The position numbers and the translations under genes are program-made. From JASGTU01 sp963821815 (GTDB taxonomy: Bacteria > Chloroflexota > Anaerolineae > Caldilineales > Caldilineaceae), in contig CAWGFG010000006.1 in NCBI GenBank assembly GCA_963821815.1, forward strand, positions 2,852,001-2,916,000: a stretch of DNA of 64,000 nt, read 5' to 3'. The notes beneath the pieces were generated by a model. It was given only the letters and a program-made list of their open reading frames with translations, did no database searches and was not told where the DNA came from. Positions 8,680 to 17,458 of the stretch are shown here, in pieces (within the stretch, counting starts at the first letter, position 1; every line of letters begins with the position of its first letter).

Positions 8680-10368
8680 CTAGAGCATCTGGCGCAGGAA
8701 TTCTTCCTCAGCTTCCTTGGTCCATTCGCCGTTCTCATCCAGCTTGGCGAAGACCGTAGGAAGTACGTCCTCGAGCTCTTCCAGCGTGGTAAGGCCTAAT
8801 GGCTTGGACAAGTTCGGCCAGATTACCACCTTGCCGGGGAAGCGACCGGCAGCCACTTCACGCAGCCCTTCGCCTACGCCTTCGAGTCCGGCGACGGCCG
8901 CTACCGAGCGATTCGTCTCCAGAACATGGCTCTCTGTCAAGTCCAGCATGTGGCGCAGATCGGCAATCGACGAGCCGCTGGTGCCTGTGAAGCGAATGTT
9001 GCGGCGCACGATGTCATTCATGTTGAACATGGCCATAGTGCCACGCGGCAGACCGGCGAACACGTTCATTACGCAGCCATCCGCCATGAGCGGCATGGCG
9101 GCTTCCACGGCGGGCACACTAGGCGCCATGACCGCGATGTCGTCGAAGCCCTTGCCGCCGGTTTCTGCTTTGAGCTGTTCGATGAGCGCTTCCGCACTGT
9201 CAAACGATTCCTCCGAATGATAGTCAATCTCCACGCCTTGCGCGGCTGCTGTAGGCGTGAACTTCTTCTGCACAGCCTCCATGCGAGCCAGATGCAGGTT
9301 CGTGGCAACGATTTTGCGCGGCGCGCCCTCTATTTCCAACGCTCGCTGCATATGCATGTGTCCCATAGGACCGCCTGCGCCGAGGATCCATGTCAAGCCG
9401 CCTGGCTTGAGCTGCGTCCGAATCGGCTGATAGGCAGCGGATAGATCCTGACCGGTTGCGCCGATGACGCCCAATTCGTCGTAGTGCATGCGGCCGATAT
9501 CCAGGCTCACCTGCCTGGGCACGTCCTGGTCCGTGAGCACATTGAACAGAGCGCCTTTGCGCAGTCGAGCAAAAGTTCTCTCGATTAGGTTCGGGTCATT
9601 ACCCAACACAACAATGTCGTCATACTGTCGTTCGCTTTCGTCTTCGATGATCGCCACGTCGGACTCATGCGCCCATTTCCGCACCGTTTCGGCAAAGATA
9701 GCATCCTTCACGTCGATGACAACCGAGGCGGGACGCCACTGCGCCGCCCTGCCCAGCGATACGCCGGCGCCATCGCCGGTGATCCATAGCGTACCGCCTT
9801 CCTTCCATGCGCTCCGGTAATGCACGATATAAGAGGCTTCCACGCAGGCCCATGGCTCGTTCAGCGCAGCTTCGGCATACCCCGTAGTGGGTTTGACCGG
9901 CAACAGGTAATTGCCTTCGTCGCCGTTGAGCACACGCTGGTCGATGCGATTGTATTGCGAGAAGCCGCCCTGAATTTCGTAGCCGTACGCCCAGCCCACG
10001 TTGTCCACATAGATGTCCGCCTGCACGATGAAGCGGTCGCCAATTTTATACTCGTCCTTCAGATTATCACCGATACCCACGACGGTGAGGATTACCTCAT
10101 GCCCCAGCACGACCGGTTCCTCGCTCATATCGCGATAGATGCGCGGATGGTTTTGGCCTGTGCGGATCACTTTAATATCAGAAAAGCAGATGCCGACCGC
10201 GTCATGACGCACAAGAAGCTCGTCCGGACCATACTCCGGCAACGGGCGCTCGATCATCTCGCCATGCAAGCCCAAGTTGTCGAAACCCTTGCCGTATAGA
10301 GGCCAAAGCCTATTCGTCTTTGGCAACTCTGCGTCCGCCGCTCTGTACTGGCTAACCTTGTCCGTCAT
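8680..10368 (-). CDS. Zinc-type dehydrogenase with two nucleotide-binding-like domains (562 aa)
   Basis: This is a medium-chain, zinc-dependent dehydrogenase. Cys61 (GICFSD) and His90-Glu91 (LGHE) mark the catalytic zinc site in the GroES-like domain. It is about 200 residues longer than typical MDR enzymes. A first Rossmann-like unit (about residues 190-290, loop TGDGAGVSLG) is followed by a second at about residue 325 (LGAGGPMGHMHM), then a tail to residue 562. The four-Cys structural zinc lobe is not seen. It resembles SorE/sorbose-1-phosphate reductase-type proteins, which fits the SrlD-like gene 103 bp downstream, because SorE and SorD act in sequence on sorbose 1-phosphate. That assignment is inference. 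Confidence 0.82.
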   Translation of the reverse strand: MTDKVSQYRAADAELPKTNRLWPLYGKGFDNLGLHGEMIERPLPEYGPDELLVRHDAVGICFSDIKVIRTGQNHPRIYRDMSEEPVVLGHEVILTVVGIGDNLKDEYKIGDRFIVQADIYVDNVGWAYGYEIQGGFSQYNRIDQRVLNGDEGNYLLPVKPTTGYAEAALNEPWACVEASYIVHYRSAWKEGGTLWITGDGAGVSLGRAAQWRPASVVIDVKDAIFAETVRKWAHESDVAIIEDESERQYDDIVVLGNDPNLIERTFARLRKGALFNVLTDQDVPRQVSLDIGRMHYDELGVIGATGQDLSAAYQPIRTQLKPGGLTWILGAGGPMGHMHMQRALEIEGAPRKIVATNLHLARMEAVQKKFTPTAAAQGVEIDYHSEESFDSAEALIEQLKAETGGKGFDDIAVMAPSVPAVEAAMPLMADGCVMNVFAGLPRGTMAMFNMNDIVRRNIRFTGTSGSSIADLRHMLDLTESHVLETNRSVAAVAGLEGVGEGLREVAAGRFPGKVVIWPNLSKPLGLTTLEELEDVLPTVFAKLDENGEWTKEAEEEFLRQML

Positions 10369-10470
10369 GGGTCTATCTCCGCAATTCTAGTTGAGAATAC
10401 ATACATTACTACCAATTATCGTGCCGATACTGTTCACCACTGAATACTCACTCTCTGAACAAGAGGCGGA

Positions 10471-11028
10471 CTAGGAACGGGACGATTCCGCTTTGAGCAC
10501 GCCGTACTGGTAGATGAAGCCGAACAAAGCCACCACGACGCCGACGACGGACATAATGATCGGTCCAGACATCCAGCTCATGGCGGACATGGAGTCGCCG
10601 AGCATCTGCATGCCGGCTGTTACCATGGTGGCGCCGCCCAGGGCAGAAATGATGATGAGCGCGATAGCGAACATATAGCGGATGAGACCAAGACCGATAA
10701 GACCGCCTATCACGAAGACCAGCAGCACGATCCAGATCTGGTCGGTGGGAAATAGCCAGCCGTAGATGACAAGCGCAGCGTTACCTACGAGGATGAAGCC
10801 CGCTATGTTAATGAGCAAATTGGCGAAACGGGTCGCAAAATAGGCGGCAATTCCGCCCACGACGATCGCGATAACAAGGGACACTGTAGAGTCGCCGAAC
10901 AGCCAGATGCTCAAATTGAACGTAAGCACGAAGGCGGCTGCTGCGATGATCAGCCAGATTAATTTGCGACCGAGAAAGGCTACGGCAAGACCGCCAACGA
11001 TTTCGATGAGTGGTGCGACTGCGTACAT
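10471..11028 (-). CDS. Small polytopic membrane protein (DUF4203-like), copy 1
   Basis: A very hydrophobic 185-residue protein with about six or seven predicted membrane segments, separated by short loops with few charges. The ATG is preceded by AGGAGA at 6 bases. I do not recognise a transport signature. It shares length, hydropathy and Gly/Ala/Ile-rich character with the protein at 14956-15588, suggesting paralogues. Between PHP and dehydrogenase genes it could be a membrane partner of the catabolic unit, but it lacks features of a known permease. Confidence 0.75.
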   Translation of the reverse strand: MYAVAPLIEIVGGLAVAFLGRKLIWLIIAAAAFVLTFNLSIWLFGDSTVSLVIAIVVGGIAAYFATRFANLLINIAGFILVGNAALVIYGWLFPTDQIWIVLLVFVIGGLIGLGLIRYMFAIALIIISALGGATMVTAGMQMLGDSMSAMSWMSGPIIMSVVGVVVALFGFIYQYGVLKAESSRS

Positions 11029-11126
11029 GGGATTCTCCTATGACCTGCGTGTTGCGCGTTTTTTTGTGACGTGGCAGATATCCACGCTGCTGAACGGAAG
11101 AGAGTTTTACTGTTACAAGTGTCGCA

Positions 11127-12473
11127 TCAGCCGCCGAATAGCCGCAAAATATCATCGGGCTCATATTCAGGTGTGATTTTGCCGATCTTCTGTGAGCCGA
11201 TTTGGCCGGGCGGCAGCGACTTGCCGACCTGGGTGTAAAACTCATTCCGTTCCCGCCGGTCGGGCATCTGTTGCTTGGCCCATTCGCTCTGGAAACCCAT
11301 AGTCAACATGCGTTCCATGGCCGTGTGGCCATAGACGAAGTAGGCGCCGTCAATGAATTCCTGGCGAACAGGCCGCAGCGCCTCCGCGTCAAAATCGTCA
11401 ACAAGCTTTTGGCCGTGGCTGTTCATTTCCGTGCCCACGTTCAGCGGCAGATTGAATTCGCGAGCGAGATCCACCACATTATAGAGATTCTGCAACTTCA
11501 CACTGCGCATGTTTGGGTCTGCGATATTCCAATTGCGGTCCGGAACAATGTTCAACACGACTGCTCCCTTACTCACCATCAACTCGAGCAAGTCACGCAT
11601 GCGCTGCTCACCGGACGTTGTACCGTCCAACCAGGCTGCGCATGGCAGGGCATTGCAGGCGAGGATGAGGTCGTGCAGCTTGTCCACAGGCGGGAAGGAG
11701 TCGTGGTCCGGTTGCACATAGCCGACGCCGCCCCGCTTCATCAGCTTGGAGCGTATGGCGCCCTGGAAGGCTGCGTCGTCTTCCATCAGCCGTTCGACAT
11801 CCTGTTCGGGCATGTCCAGCCGGTTTGCCCAGAAGCGCAACAATTGTGCCCGCTCGGAAAAAACTTCGGCGGCTTTCGCCTCATAAGCGACGACCATATG
11901 GCGTTCGGTGGCATTGCCGTTGGGCGTTAAGGGCAAGACTTCAAATTCGTAATCGATCTTGACCGGATCCAGATACGCGTTGACCTTATTGAGCACATCC
12001 AGATTTCGTTGCGCCGATTTCGTGCGCAGCTCTATGATGATGTCTTCTGCTTCGGGCACTACCCGGGTTGAGGTGAAGCCAACGCCCATGTGGTATAACA
12101 CGCCGGGTTCGCCAGGTGAATTCATTTCGAAGTCGGCGAACTCGGGCAGGTACGTGCGAGTCTCGATGCCGGCACTGCCGCGTACGCTGGTCAGGAAGCA
12201 GGCGTCAAGGAACTCGTCGACGCCGTCCAGCACGTCGAAGTCGACGATGCCCATGAGACCGTAGCCGCGCATTCGTGCCAGCCATGCCAGTGCGATGGGC
12301 GAATAGCCGTATGCGTTGTAGGAGAAGAAGGTGTGGCAATGGAGGTTGGCGACTTCGCGTAGACGCACTTTGGGTTTGATGTGCCGCTGCATGAGTGTAC
12401 GCAGCGCTGCGGTTCGCACGTCTATATCGAAGTCGTTCAGCTGCTCTTCCAGGTTCGCGATGGCATCTGACAT
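11127..12473 (-). CDS. PHP-domain metal-dependent phosphoesterase-like protein (448 aa)
   Basis: The N-terminal half starts with the PHP metal-binding motif NLHCHTFFSY (His45, His47), and GIVDFDVLDG follows about 30 residues on. Further candidate ligands are in VQPDHDSF and VYGHTAM near the C-terminus. PHP proteins hydrolyse phosphate esters using two or three metal ions. At 448 residues it is longer than stand-alone histidinol phosphatases and has an unusual middle part. It is flanked by a RAYT transposase unit and a small membrane protein gene. Within this sugar island it could remove phosphate from a sugar phosphate or open a lactone or cyclic ester; no substrate can be named. Confidence 0.8.
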   Translation of the reverse strand: MSDAIANLEEQLNDFDIDVRTAALRTLMQRHIKPKVRLREVANLHCHTFFSYNAYGYSPIALAWLARMRGYGLMGIVDFDVLDGVDEFLDACFLTSVRGSAGIETRTYLPEFADFEMNSPGEPGVLYHMGVGFTSTRVVPEAEDIIIELRTKSAQRNLDVLNKVNAYLDPVKIDYEFEVLPLTPNGNATERHMVVAYEAKAAEVFSERAQLLRFWANRLDMPEQDVERLMEDDAAFQGAIRSKLMKRGGVGYVQPDHDSFPPVDKLHDLILACNALPCAAWLDGTTSGEQRMRDLLELMVSKGAVVLNIVPDRNWNIADPNMRSVKLQNLYNVVDLAREFNLPLNVGTEMNSHGQKLVDDFDAEALRPVRQEFIDGAYFVYGHTAMERMLTMGFQSEWAKQQMPDRRERNEFYTQVGKSLPPGQIGSQKIGKITPEYEPDDILRLFGG

Positions 12474-12754
12474 TTTTTCCGTCCTAGGGCCGTTATTGCT
12501 TATTTGTTCACCCGTAGAGGTATTGATGAGCTAAGGCTGCTACCGATAATTTTGTAATTAGTTATCGTAAACAGTTATGCATCAGGTTACACTGTATAGA
12601 ATGATTGGCTTGATTTATTTATTCTCATAACTGAACAGGATTATTGGCGTTGCCCTATTGACAGTTCTGTTTGCACAAAGAATATGACGCTTCAATAGGC
12701 AGAACTCCTGGATCGTACCTACTGTTTTACTCTGTTTACCGGACCAAGCTGTAC
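12474..12754. other. AT-rich intergenic stretch upstream of the PHP gene
   Basis: This 280-bp stretch separates the PHP gene start from the RAYT unit. It is markedly AT-rich compared with its surroundings and holds no convincing ORF. It probably contains the promoter of the minus-strand PHP gene, but I could not choose a clear -35/-10 pair. Confidence 0.4.
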
Positions 12755-12787
12755 ACCCTTCTGAAGGTTTGGAACCTTCAGAAGGGT
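12755..12787. repeat. REP-like perfect hairpin 3' of the RAYT gene
   Basis: ACCCTTCTGAAGGTT and AACCTTCAGAAGGGT are perfect 15-bp inverted arms around a TGG loop. The hairpin lies 10 bp past the RAYT stop, and its core (CCTTC-N-GAAGG) recurs on the other side of the gene. It is likely a substrate palindrome of the adjacent transposase, and may double as a terminator. Confidence 0.85.
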
Positions 12788-12796
12788 ATAGGCAAT

Positions 12797-13357
12797 TCAA
12801 TCAAGCTTGTACGCAGTAAGTCCGTCTTTTTCGCCGGCTGATATCTCCTTACGCACAAAATGAACATAGTCCTGTGAGCTGCCAAAAAATTCGCTCACAA
12901 AGGCTGAATCTACAAGCGTCCCTTCACGCAGACCGACAAATTCGCGATAGTTGCTAAAGGGCCACTTGCCGGCATCTTGTACGAGTCTTGCTTCTACTGG
13001 ATTCAGATGAATATACCGACATAGATGACGCAGATGCGCATCATCTTCGACTAATACGCTTTGATATCTACCCTGGAATATGGTGCCACTCCGTTGCTGC
13101 TGTTTGTTATACGCTTGCGTATAGCTGTTGAACAAACGCTGCATAAATGGTGAAATCACATCGTCAGCTTCTGGTCGTACGAGAAAGTGGTAATGATTTG
13201 GCATTAAGCAGTAGGCAATGATGCTTACAGGATAAATCTCTCGATATGCCTTTATCCGGTAGAGCAAAAAGGTATAGTTCTTGGTATCCGTAAAAATGGG
13301 TTCTTGATTGCAACCACGGTTGTAGAGATGATAGTAATGACCATTGTAATACTTCAT
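12797..13357 (-). mobile_element. REP-associated tyrosine transposase (RAYT, Y1/IS200-like)
   Basis: A 186-residue Y1 transposase-domain protein. The HUH metal/DNA site is MPNHYHFLV (about residues 51-59). The helix bearing the tyrosine nucleophile is in the SYTQAYN region, and the family's FQGRYQS and CRYIHLNPV blocks follow. Proteins of this type are usually single-copy and bind or cleave REP palindromes as ssDNA instead of behaving as free insertion sequences. Related palindromes with CCTTC(A/T)GAAGG cores flank the gene on both sides, as expected for a REPtron. It interrupts the sugar island between rhaI and the PHP gene. The reading frame is intact. Confidence 0.92.
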
Positions 13358-13402
13358 GGTTGGTAGGCGAGCTTGTTACTGTTCTCTTGCTTGAGCATGT
13401 AT

Positions 13403-13462
13403 ACCCTTCAGAAGGTACGAACCTGCGGTTCGGCGAGCTTTGCTCGCAACCTTCTGAAGGGT
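13403..13462. repeat. REP-like compound palindrome 5' of the RAYT gene
   Basis: A perfect 14-bp outer stem (ACCCTTCAGAAGGT with ACCTTCTGAAGGGT) encloses two perfect 6-bp hairpins: CGAACC-TGC-GGTTCG and GCGAGC-TTT-GCTCGC. The single strand can therefore fold as a branched cloverleaf. A degenerate CCTCAGAAGG follows about 30 bp on. The outer stem matches the core of the hairpin on the other side of the RAYT gene. Confidence 0.85.
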
Positions 13463-13519
13463 CTGTTCGACTTGACTTTCAACACAGTATCCTCAGAAGG
13501 CTGCGAAAAATACCAGATA

Positions 13520-14764
13520 CTATTGGAAGCCACCGCTGGCGTCGGCGATGCCGCGCTCCTCGCGTATCTTCTTCTCGTAACCGCTCGCCGCATACGCCGC
13601 CAGCGGGTCGATGGGCACACCCATCTCCTCGCGCACCTGCTTGAGCAACGGTCGTACATCCGTACGATAGGCGTCGTTCAGCAACGTATGCGCGTGCAGC
13701 ACCTTTCCGCTTGCCTGCGCCTCCGCTAGCTCTTCGCGCTGCACAAGCTGTGCTTTGGCATAGGCTTCTTGGCAATTGAGCACCGAGTAGATCATCGGCG
13801 CCACTTTGCCTTCCACGTTATGGCACTGGTCAATCATGTACGCAACGTTAAATGCCGTGTCGCGCAAGGCAGCGACTTCGCTGAGCTCCGCGCCAACCAG
13901 CTCGTTGTAGATCAGGAAGAGTTCGTACGGCTTGACGCTGCCCACAATCAGGTCATCGTCAGCGTACTTGCGGTTGTTGAAATGAAAACCGCCTAGCTTG
14001 CCCTCGTCCAACAGGAACGCGACTATCTGCTCAATATTCACGCTCTGCGCGTGATGCCCCAGGTCCACCAGCACCTGCGCCTGCTCGCCCATCTTCAGCG
14101 ACCACGCATAAGCCGTACCCCAGTCGGGTATGTCGGTGGAATAGAAAGCCGGCTCAAAGAACTTGTACTCGATGAGCATGCGACCGCCCTCGGGCAGATT
14201 TTCGTAGACGGTCGACAAGCCGAGTTCGAAACGCAGCTTGCGCTGTCGCAGGTTATCCTGCCCAGCGTAATTCGTGCCGTCAGCGAACCAAAGGCTCAGG
14301 CTGTCGCTATCCACCTTGGTCATAATGTCGCAGCATTCCAGGATGTGGTCTAGCGCCATCTCTTGGATGCCGGGGTCAGGGTTGCCCAGCGAGCCTAACT
14401 TGTATGCGTCGTCCTGGAACACGTTGGGATTCACAGCGCCGATATCGACGCCTTGCTCCTGCGCATACTGTCGCATGGCTACATAGTCGCCGTCTTCCGG
14501 CACGTCCCACGGGATGTGGATAGCCACTGTCGGTGCGATGCCTGTCATCTTGTGCACCATAGCGGCGTCGTCCATCTTCTCGTGCGTGGTGACTGCGGCG
14601 CCCGGCCATGCAAAGGCCTTGAAACGCGTGCCGCTATTGGCATATCCCCAACTGGGCGTTTCTATCTTGTGATTCTTAATAGATGTCTTGATCTGCTCTA
14701 TATCCAGTCCCTTGTCTGCGATACTGGCAGCCAGGACTTCATAGGCGGCGGTGTAGTTGCTCAT
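13520..14764 (-). CDS. rhaI: L-rhamnose isomerase, RhaI (Pseudomonas stutzeri) type
   Basis: A 414-residue xylose-isomerase-fold aldose-ketose isomerase. It follows the P. stutzeri RhaI layout: PSWGYANSGTRF near residue 37, an HIPWD strand, an LWFADGTNYAGQ segment, EPAFYSTD.PDWGT, LVDLGHHAQSVNIE and GGFHFNNRKYADDDL, which together carry the Glu, Asp and His metal ligands. Known members convert L-rhamnose to L-rhamnulose but have broad specificity (for example D-allose/D-psicose). A GGAG site precedes the ATG by 10 bases. With the PfkB kinase and FucA-type aldolase upstream it makes an isomerase-kinase-aldolase set. Confidence 0.93.
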   Translation of the reverse strand: MSNYTAAYEVLAASIADKGLDIEQIKTSIKNHKIETPSWGYANSGTRFKAFAWPGAAVTTHEKMDDAAMVHKMTGIAPTVAIHIPWDVPEDGDYVAMRQYAQEQGVDIGAVNPNVFQDDAYKLGSLGNPDPGIQEMALDHILECCDIMTKVDSDSLSLWFADGTNYAGQDNLRQRKLRFELGLSTVYENLPEGGRMLIEYKFFEPAFYSTDIPDWGTAYAWSLKMGEQAQVLVDLGHHAQSVNIEQIVAFLLDEGKLGGFHFNNRKYADDDLIVGSVKPYELFLIYNELVGAELSEVAALRDTAFNVAYMIDQCHNVEGKVAPMIYSVLNCQEAYAKAQLVQREELAEAQASGKVLHAHTLLNDAYRTDVRPLLKQVREEMGVPIDPLAAYAASGYEKKIREERGIADASGGFQ

Positions 14765-14897
14765 AGCGGCGCAACTCCATTCTATTATTGGCTTTTCTTG
14801 ATGGCCATAATGATCGGCCCTAGGGTGCTGCTAAATATTATGCAAATGACTATAATTGTAGCCTGGTGAATTGAGATCATTCATGCCAACAAGCGAA

Positions 14898-14941
14898 TAC
14901 AGCGGGATGCCGCTATGACTACCCGGCGGCGTCCCGCTGTA
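14898..14941 (-). terminator. Stem-loop downstream of membrane protein copy 2
   Basis: TACAGCGGGA and TCCCGCTGTA are perfect 10-bp arms, with an inner GCCGC/GCGGC extension, 15 bp past the stop of the minus-strand gene at 14956. The T tract beyond the stem is poor (TTCGCTTGTT), so this may be a terminator or an mRNA 3'-end stabiliser. Confidence 0.5.
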
Positions 14942-14955
14942 CAGGGTCCGTGCAT

Positions 14956-15588
14956 CTAGAGCGGACTCTGATACTCTTCCATTACATAGGTGCGTGTCGA
15001 AATTATCTGAATGACAATGCCGCCAATGGCCATCGCCAGGAACAGGATGACCCATAACGGGCCTGCGCCCATCATCGCTTTGAGGGGCGCGCCGCCTACA
15101 TCGACTGTTGCCATTCCTTGAACGCCGATCATTAGCGTTCCAACCGCAATCAGCGCACCGGCAAGTGCAGTTGCCAAGATGATGACATATTTCTGCAAAT
15201 TGAACATGAGCGTGATGACCACGACGACCACGGCTACAATGATACCGACCAGCCACGGCAGGAAGCCCATGTTCATGAACGACGTCATGATGCCTACGCC
15301 AATACCGTAGCCGAGACCGCCTGCGATTATGACCACTGCGAACAGGTAGAATAGATACGATAGCACAGCGAAGATGACGGCAACCACAAAACCGACTACC
15401 CAGCTTGTGACGCTAGCCAATAACGCTTCACCCAGAAGGGCTTGTATGGTCTGCGCGCCAACGGCAAACCCCACGAAGAACCCCCACACAGGTAGTAGAA
15501 CCAGAAAGAGTCTATAGCCAGCAAAGCTGACCAGTGTACCGAACAACAGTGCGATAATCGTCGCGCAAAACAACTCCAATCCCATCAT
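14956..15588 (-). CDS. Small polytopic membrane protein (DUF4203-like), copy 2
   Basis: A 210-residue hydrophobic protein with about six or seven membrane segments and hardly any soluble domain. Tandem ATG codons at 15588 and 15585 follow GGAGAAG. General make-up and position in the sugar island match the 185-residue protein at 10471-11028; both end in a short polar tail. No transporter signature is visible. The pair may form a channel-like or accessory membrane complex, but this is conjecture. Confidence 0.75.
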   Translation of the reverse strand: MMGLELFCATIIALLFGTLVSFAGYRLFLVLLPVWGFFVGFAVGAQTIQALLGEALLASVTSWVVGFVVAVIFAVLSYLFYLFAVVIIAGGLGYGIGVGIMTSFMNMGFLPWLVGIIVAVVVVVITLMFNLQKYVIILATALAGALIAVGTLMIGVQGMATVDVGGAPLKAMMGAGPLWVILFLAMAIGGIVIQIISTRTYVMEEYQSPL

Positions 15589-15750
15589 AATTTCTTCTCC
15601 TTAGAAGGCTCACAAACAAATAATTGAAACGGAAATACCCATTCGATAAAGCAGCTACAAATAAAAAGAATAGATCACGACAACAAAACGAGATAGACTA
15701 CCAGCCAATCAGTGGACGCCTCTGATAGGTATGGAGGACCGTAACGGCAG

Positions 15751-16722
15751 CTACAATGCAATGATTTCCACTATAGGAAGCAACTCTTCCACCTGACTCG
15801 GTGCACTATCGCAAGTGCCTGGATTCATGACGACGGACGCCGCGACAGCCGTACCCAGCGCAATCGCATTCTGCCAAGACTCGTCACGATACCGGGCTAG
15901 CAGAATTCCACTTGTCATGCCGTCGCCTGCGCCGGCGGGGCTGACGAACGGCACGCTCAGCGCCGGCACATACCAGCGTCCTTCGGGCGTGATAGCAACT
16001 GCACCGAGCTTTCCTAACGTGACGATGAGCGCTTCATCCGCCCATTCGCTCATTCTACTTGCAAGCCTATCGGCCATACGACGGGTTCGCACAGGAGTGG
16101 GCGTCTCCTCGGCGGATGCCAGAAATTCCGTCGCAACATCGGGCGCGAGCATGGCGATCTCGCTCAAGTTCACTTTCAGGATATCCGGTCGTGATGCGAT
16201 GCCCAGACGCAGGCCCTCTCCGGAACTATCAAGAAGACTTACAATGCCGTGTTGGTGCGCCAGCGTAATCAGACGTGCGTAGATATCCTGCGGCGCCCCC
16301 GGTGGAATGCTGCCCGCAAGAACGATGCCCCAACTGAGCGGCATGCTGTCCACGGCCATTTTGACAAGTTCGTCGATGTGGGACGCATTAGCGCTCAGTG
16401 TATGCGCCAGGATGGTCGACTGTCGTTGTCGAGCGCCGTCGGTGATGAGCGCGGCGACCCGTGTGTGTCCTTCCACCTGCACAAACGCATAAGGCACGCC
16501 ATAACCGGCCAGCAGCCTCTCTAAATGTTCGCCGGCTTGGCCCGCGCTAAGCCCTAGTGCAATAGTTTCGACGCCGTACGTGTGCAGAATGACCGCCACG
16601 TCAATCGCCTTACCGCTTGGCGAGACGGCCTCTCCCTCTGCGCGCACCACGTCTTGCATTTCGAAATCACGCACAAAGAGCACATGATCGATGGTAGGAT
16701 TTGGCGTTACCGTAACAATCAT
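15751..16722 (-). CDS. PfkB-family sugar(-phosphate) kinase, 1-phosphofructokinase-like
   Basis: A 323-residue PfkB kinase. It begins with MIVTVTPNPTIDHVL, characteristic of the 1-phosphofructokinase/tagatose-6-phosphate kinase branch. It has SPSGKAIDVA (the GGKG-like substrate loop) and ends with the ATP/anion-hole motif SPAGAGDGMTSG, whose Asp is the catalytic base. The ATG at 16722 is preferred over the TTG at 16737 because AGGA lies 7 bases upstream. With the isomerase and aldolase neighbours it probably phosphorylates the ketose that the aldolase cleaves, standing in for RhaB or FucK. An ordinary fructose-1-phosphate kinase is the alternative. Confidence 0.88.
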   Translation of the reverse strand: MIVTVTPNPTIDHVLFVRDFEMQDVVRAEGEAVSPSGKAIDVAVILHTYGVETIALGLSAGQAGEHLERLLAGYGVPYAFVQVEGHTRVAALITDGARQRQSTILAHTLSANASHIDELVKMAVDSMPLSWGIVLAGSIPPGAPQDIYARLITLAHQHGIVSLLDSSGEGLRLGIASRPDILKVNLSEIAMLAPDVATEFLASAEETPTPVRTRRMADRLASRMSEWADEALIVTLGKLGAVAITPEGRWYVPALSVPFVSPAGAGDGMTSGILLARYRDESWQNAIALGTAVAASVVMNPGTCDSAPSQVEELLPIVEIIAL

Positions 16723-16804
16723 CTGAAGTCCTGCCAACGGCTAGCGGACAACACGCCTAGCTCGATCAAACTCCGGCTTCAGAGTGGCGAGTGCTGATCG
16801 CTTC

Positions 16805-17428
16805 TTAGTTCACCGGGCCTATGTTGTAGCCGGCGGCTTCGGCCATCAGTGTGGTCGCCGCGCTCCATTCCAACCGCTCCAGCGTATCGAAGGCATCCTC
16901 CAACGTGCGTCCCGTCATCATCACACCGTGCCAGGACAGGATCAGCGCTACACCGTGTTTGGACATCTCCGGCTCATGCGATACTAGCGTCTTAACGACC
17001 GCGTCGGCTAGCTCTTGGCTGATGGCCGGAATGTTGCGCACGACTTCCACATTACCGAATTTCTCTGTATATTGATTAGTGGGCGCCAACGTTCTCCCTG
17101 TGGCTGCAAACACGTTCAGGTATTTTGGGTGCGCGTGGATCACTCCGTTGACTGCCGGGAAACGCTGATAGCAGCCGAAATGCATGCGCGATTCTCGGCT
17201 TGCCTTGGTCGCATCGCCCTCAATACAGTTGAAGTCGCTGTCGTAAACCAGTATCATTTCTTCCGTCAGCTTCCACTGGTTCACTGAACCAAGATATCTG
17301 GGCGAAATATAGATGTAGTCGCCGGCGCGGCAACTAAGATTTCCGCCTGCACTGTTGGTCAAGAGGCGGTCAAACATGAGACTTGCAATCTCGACCATCT
17401 TCGAGCGTGGATCATCCTGCGATGGCAT
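16805..17428 (-). CDS. Class II aldolase, L-fuculose/L-rhamnulose-1-phosphate aldolase-like
   Basis: A 207-residue class II aldolase/adducin-domain enzyme of FucA-like size. The phosphate-binding loop (TNSAGGNLSCR), the catalytic Glu (SRESRMHFGCYQ), the zinc HxH pair (HAHPKYL) and a third His (LSWHGVM) are all present. This enzyme type splits 6-deoxyketose 1-phosphates into DHAP and L-lactaldehyde. The ATG at 17428 has GAGGA 7 bases upstream; an in-frame start ten codons earlier lacks this. It is the first gene of the minus-strand island, followed by the kinase and, further on, the isomerase, supporting a deoxyhexose pathway. Confidence 0.88.
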   Translation of the reverse strand: MPSQDDPRSKMVEIASLMFDRLLTNSAGGNLSCRAGDYIYISPRYLGSVNQWKLTEEMILVYDSDFNCIEGDATKASRESRMHFGCYQRFPAVNGVIHAHPKYLNVFAATGRTLAPTNQYTEKFGNVEVVRNIPAISQELADAVVKTLVSHEPEMSKHGVALILSWHGVMMTGRTLEDAFDTLERLEWSAATTLMAEAAGYNIGPVN

Positions 17429-17458
17429 GTTCTGTTCCTCGATAGCCGGTGCTCGCAT

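Noticed and set aside
12615..12800. 61-codon minus-strand ORF overlapping the REP-like hairpin
   Set aside because: It is read largely through the palindrome (PSEGSKPSEG repeats) and has no ribosome site or family resemblance.
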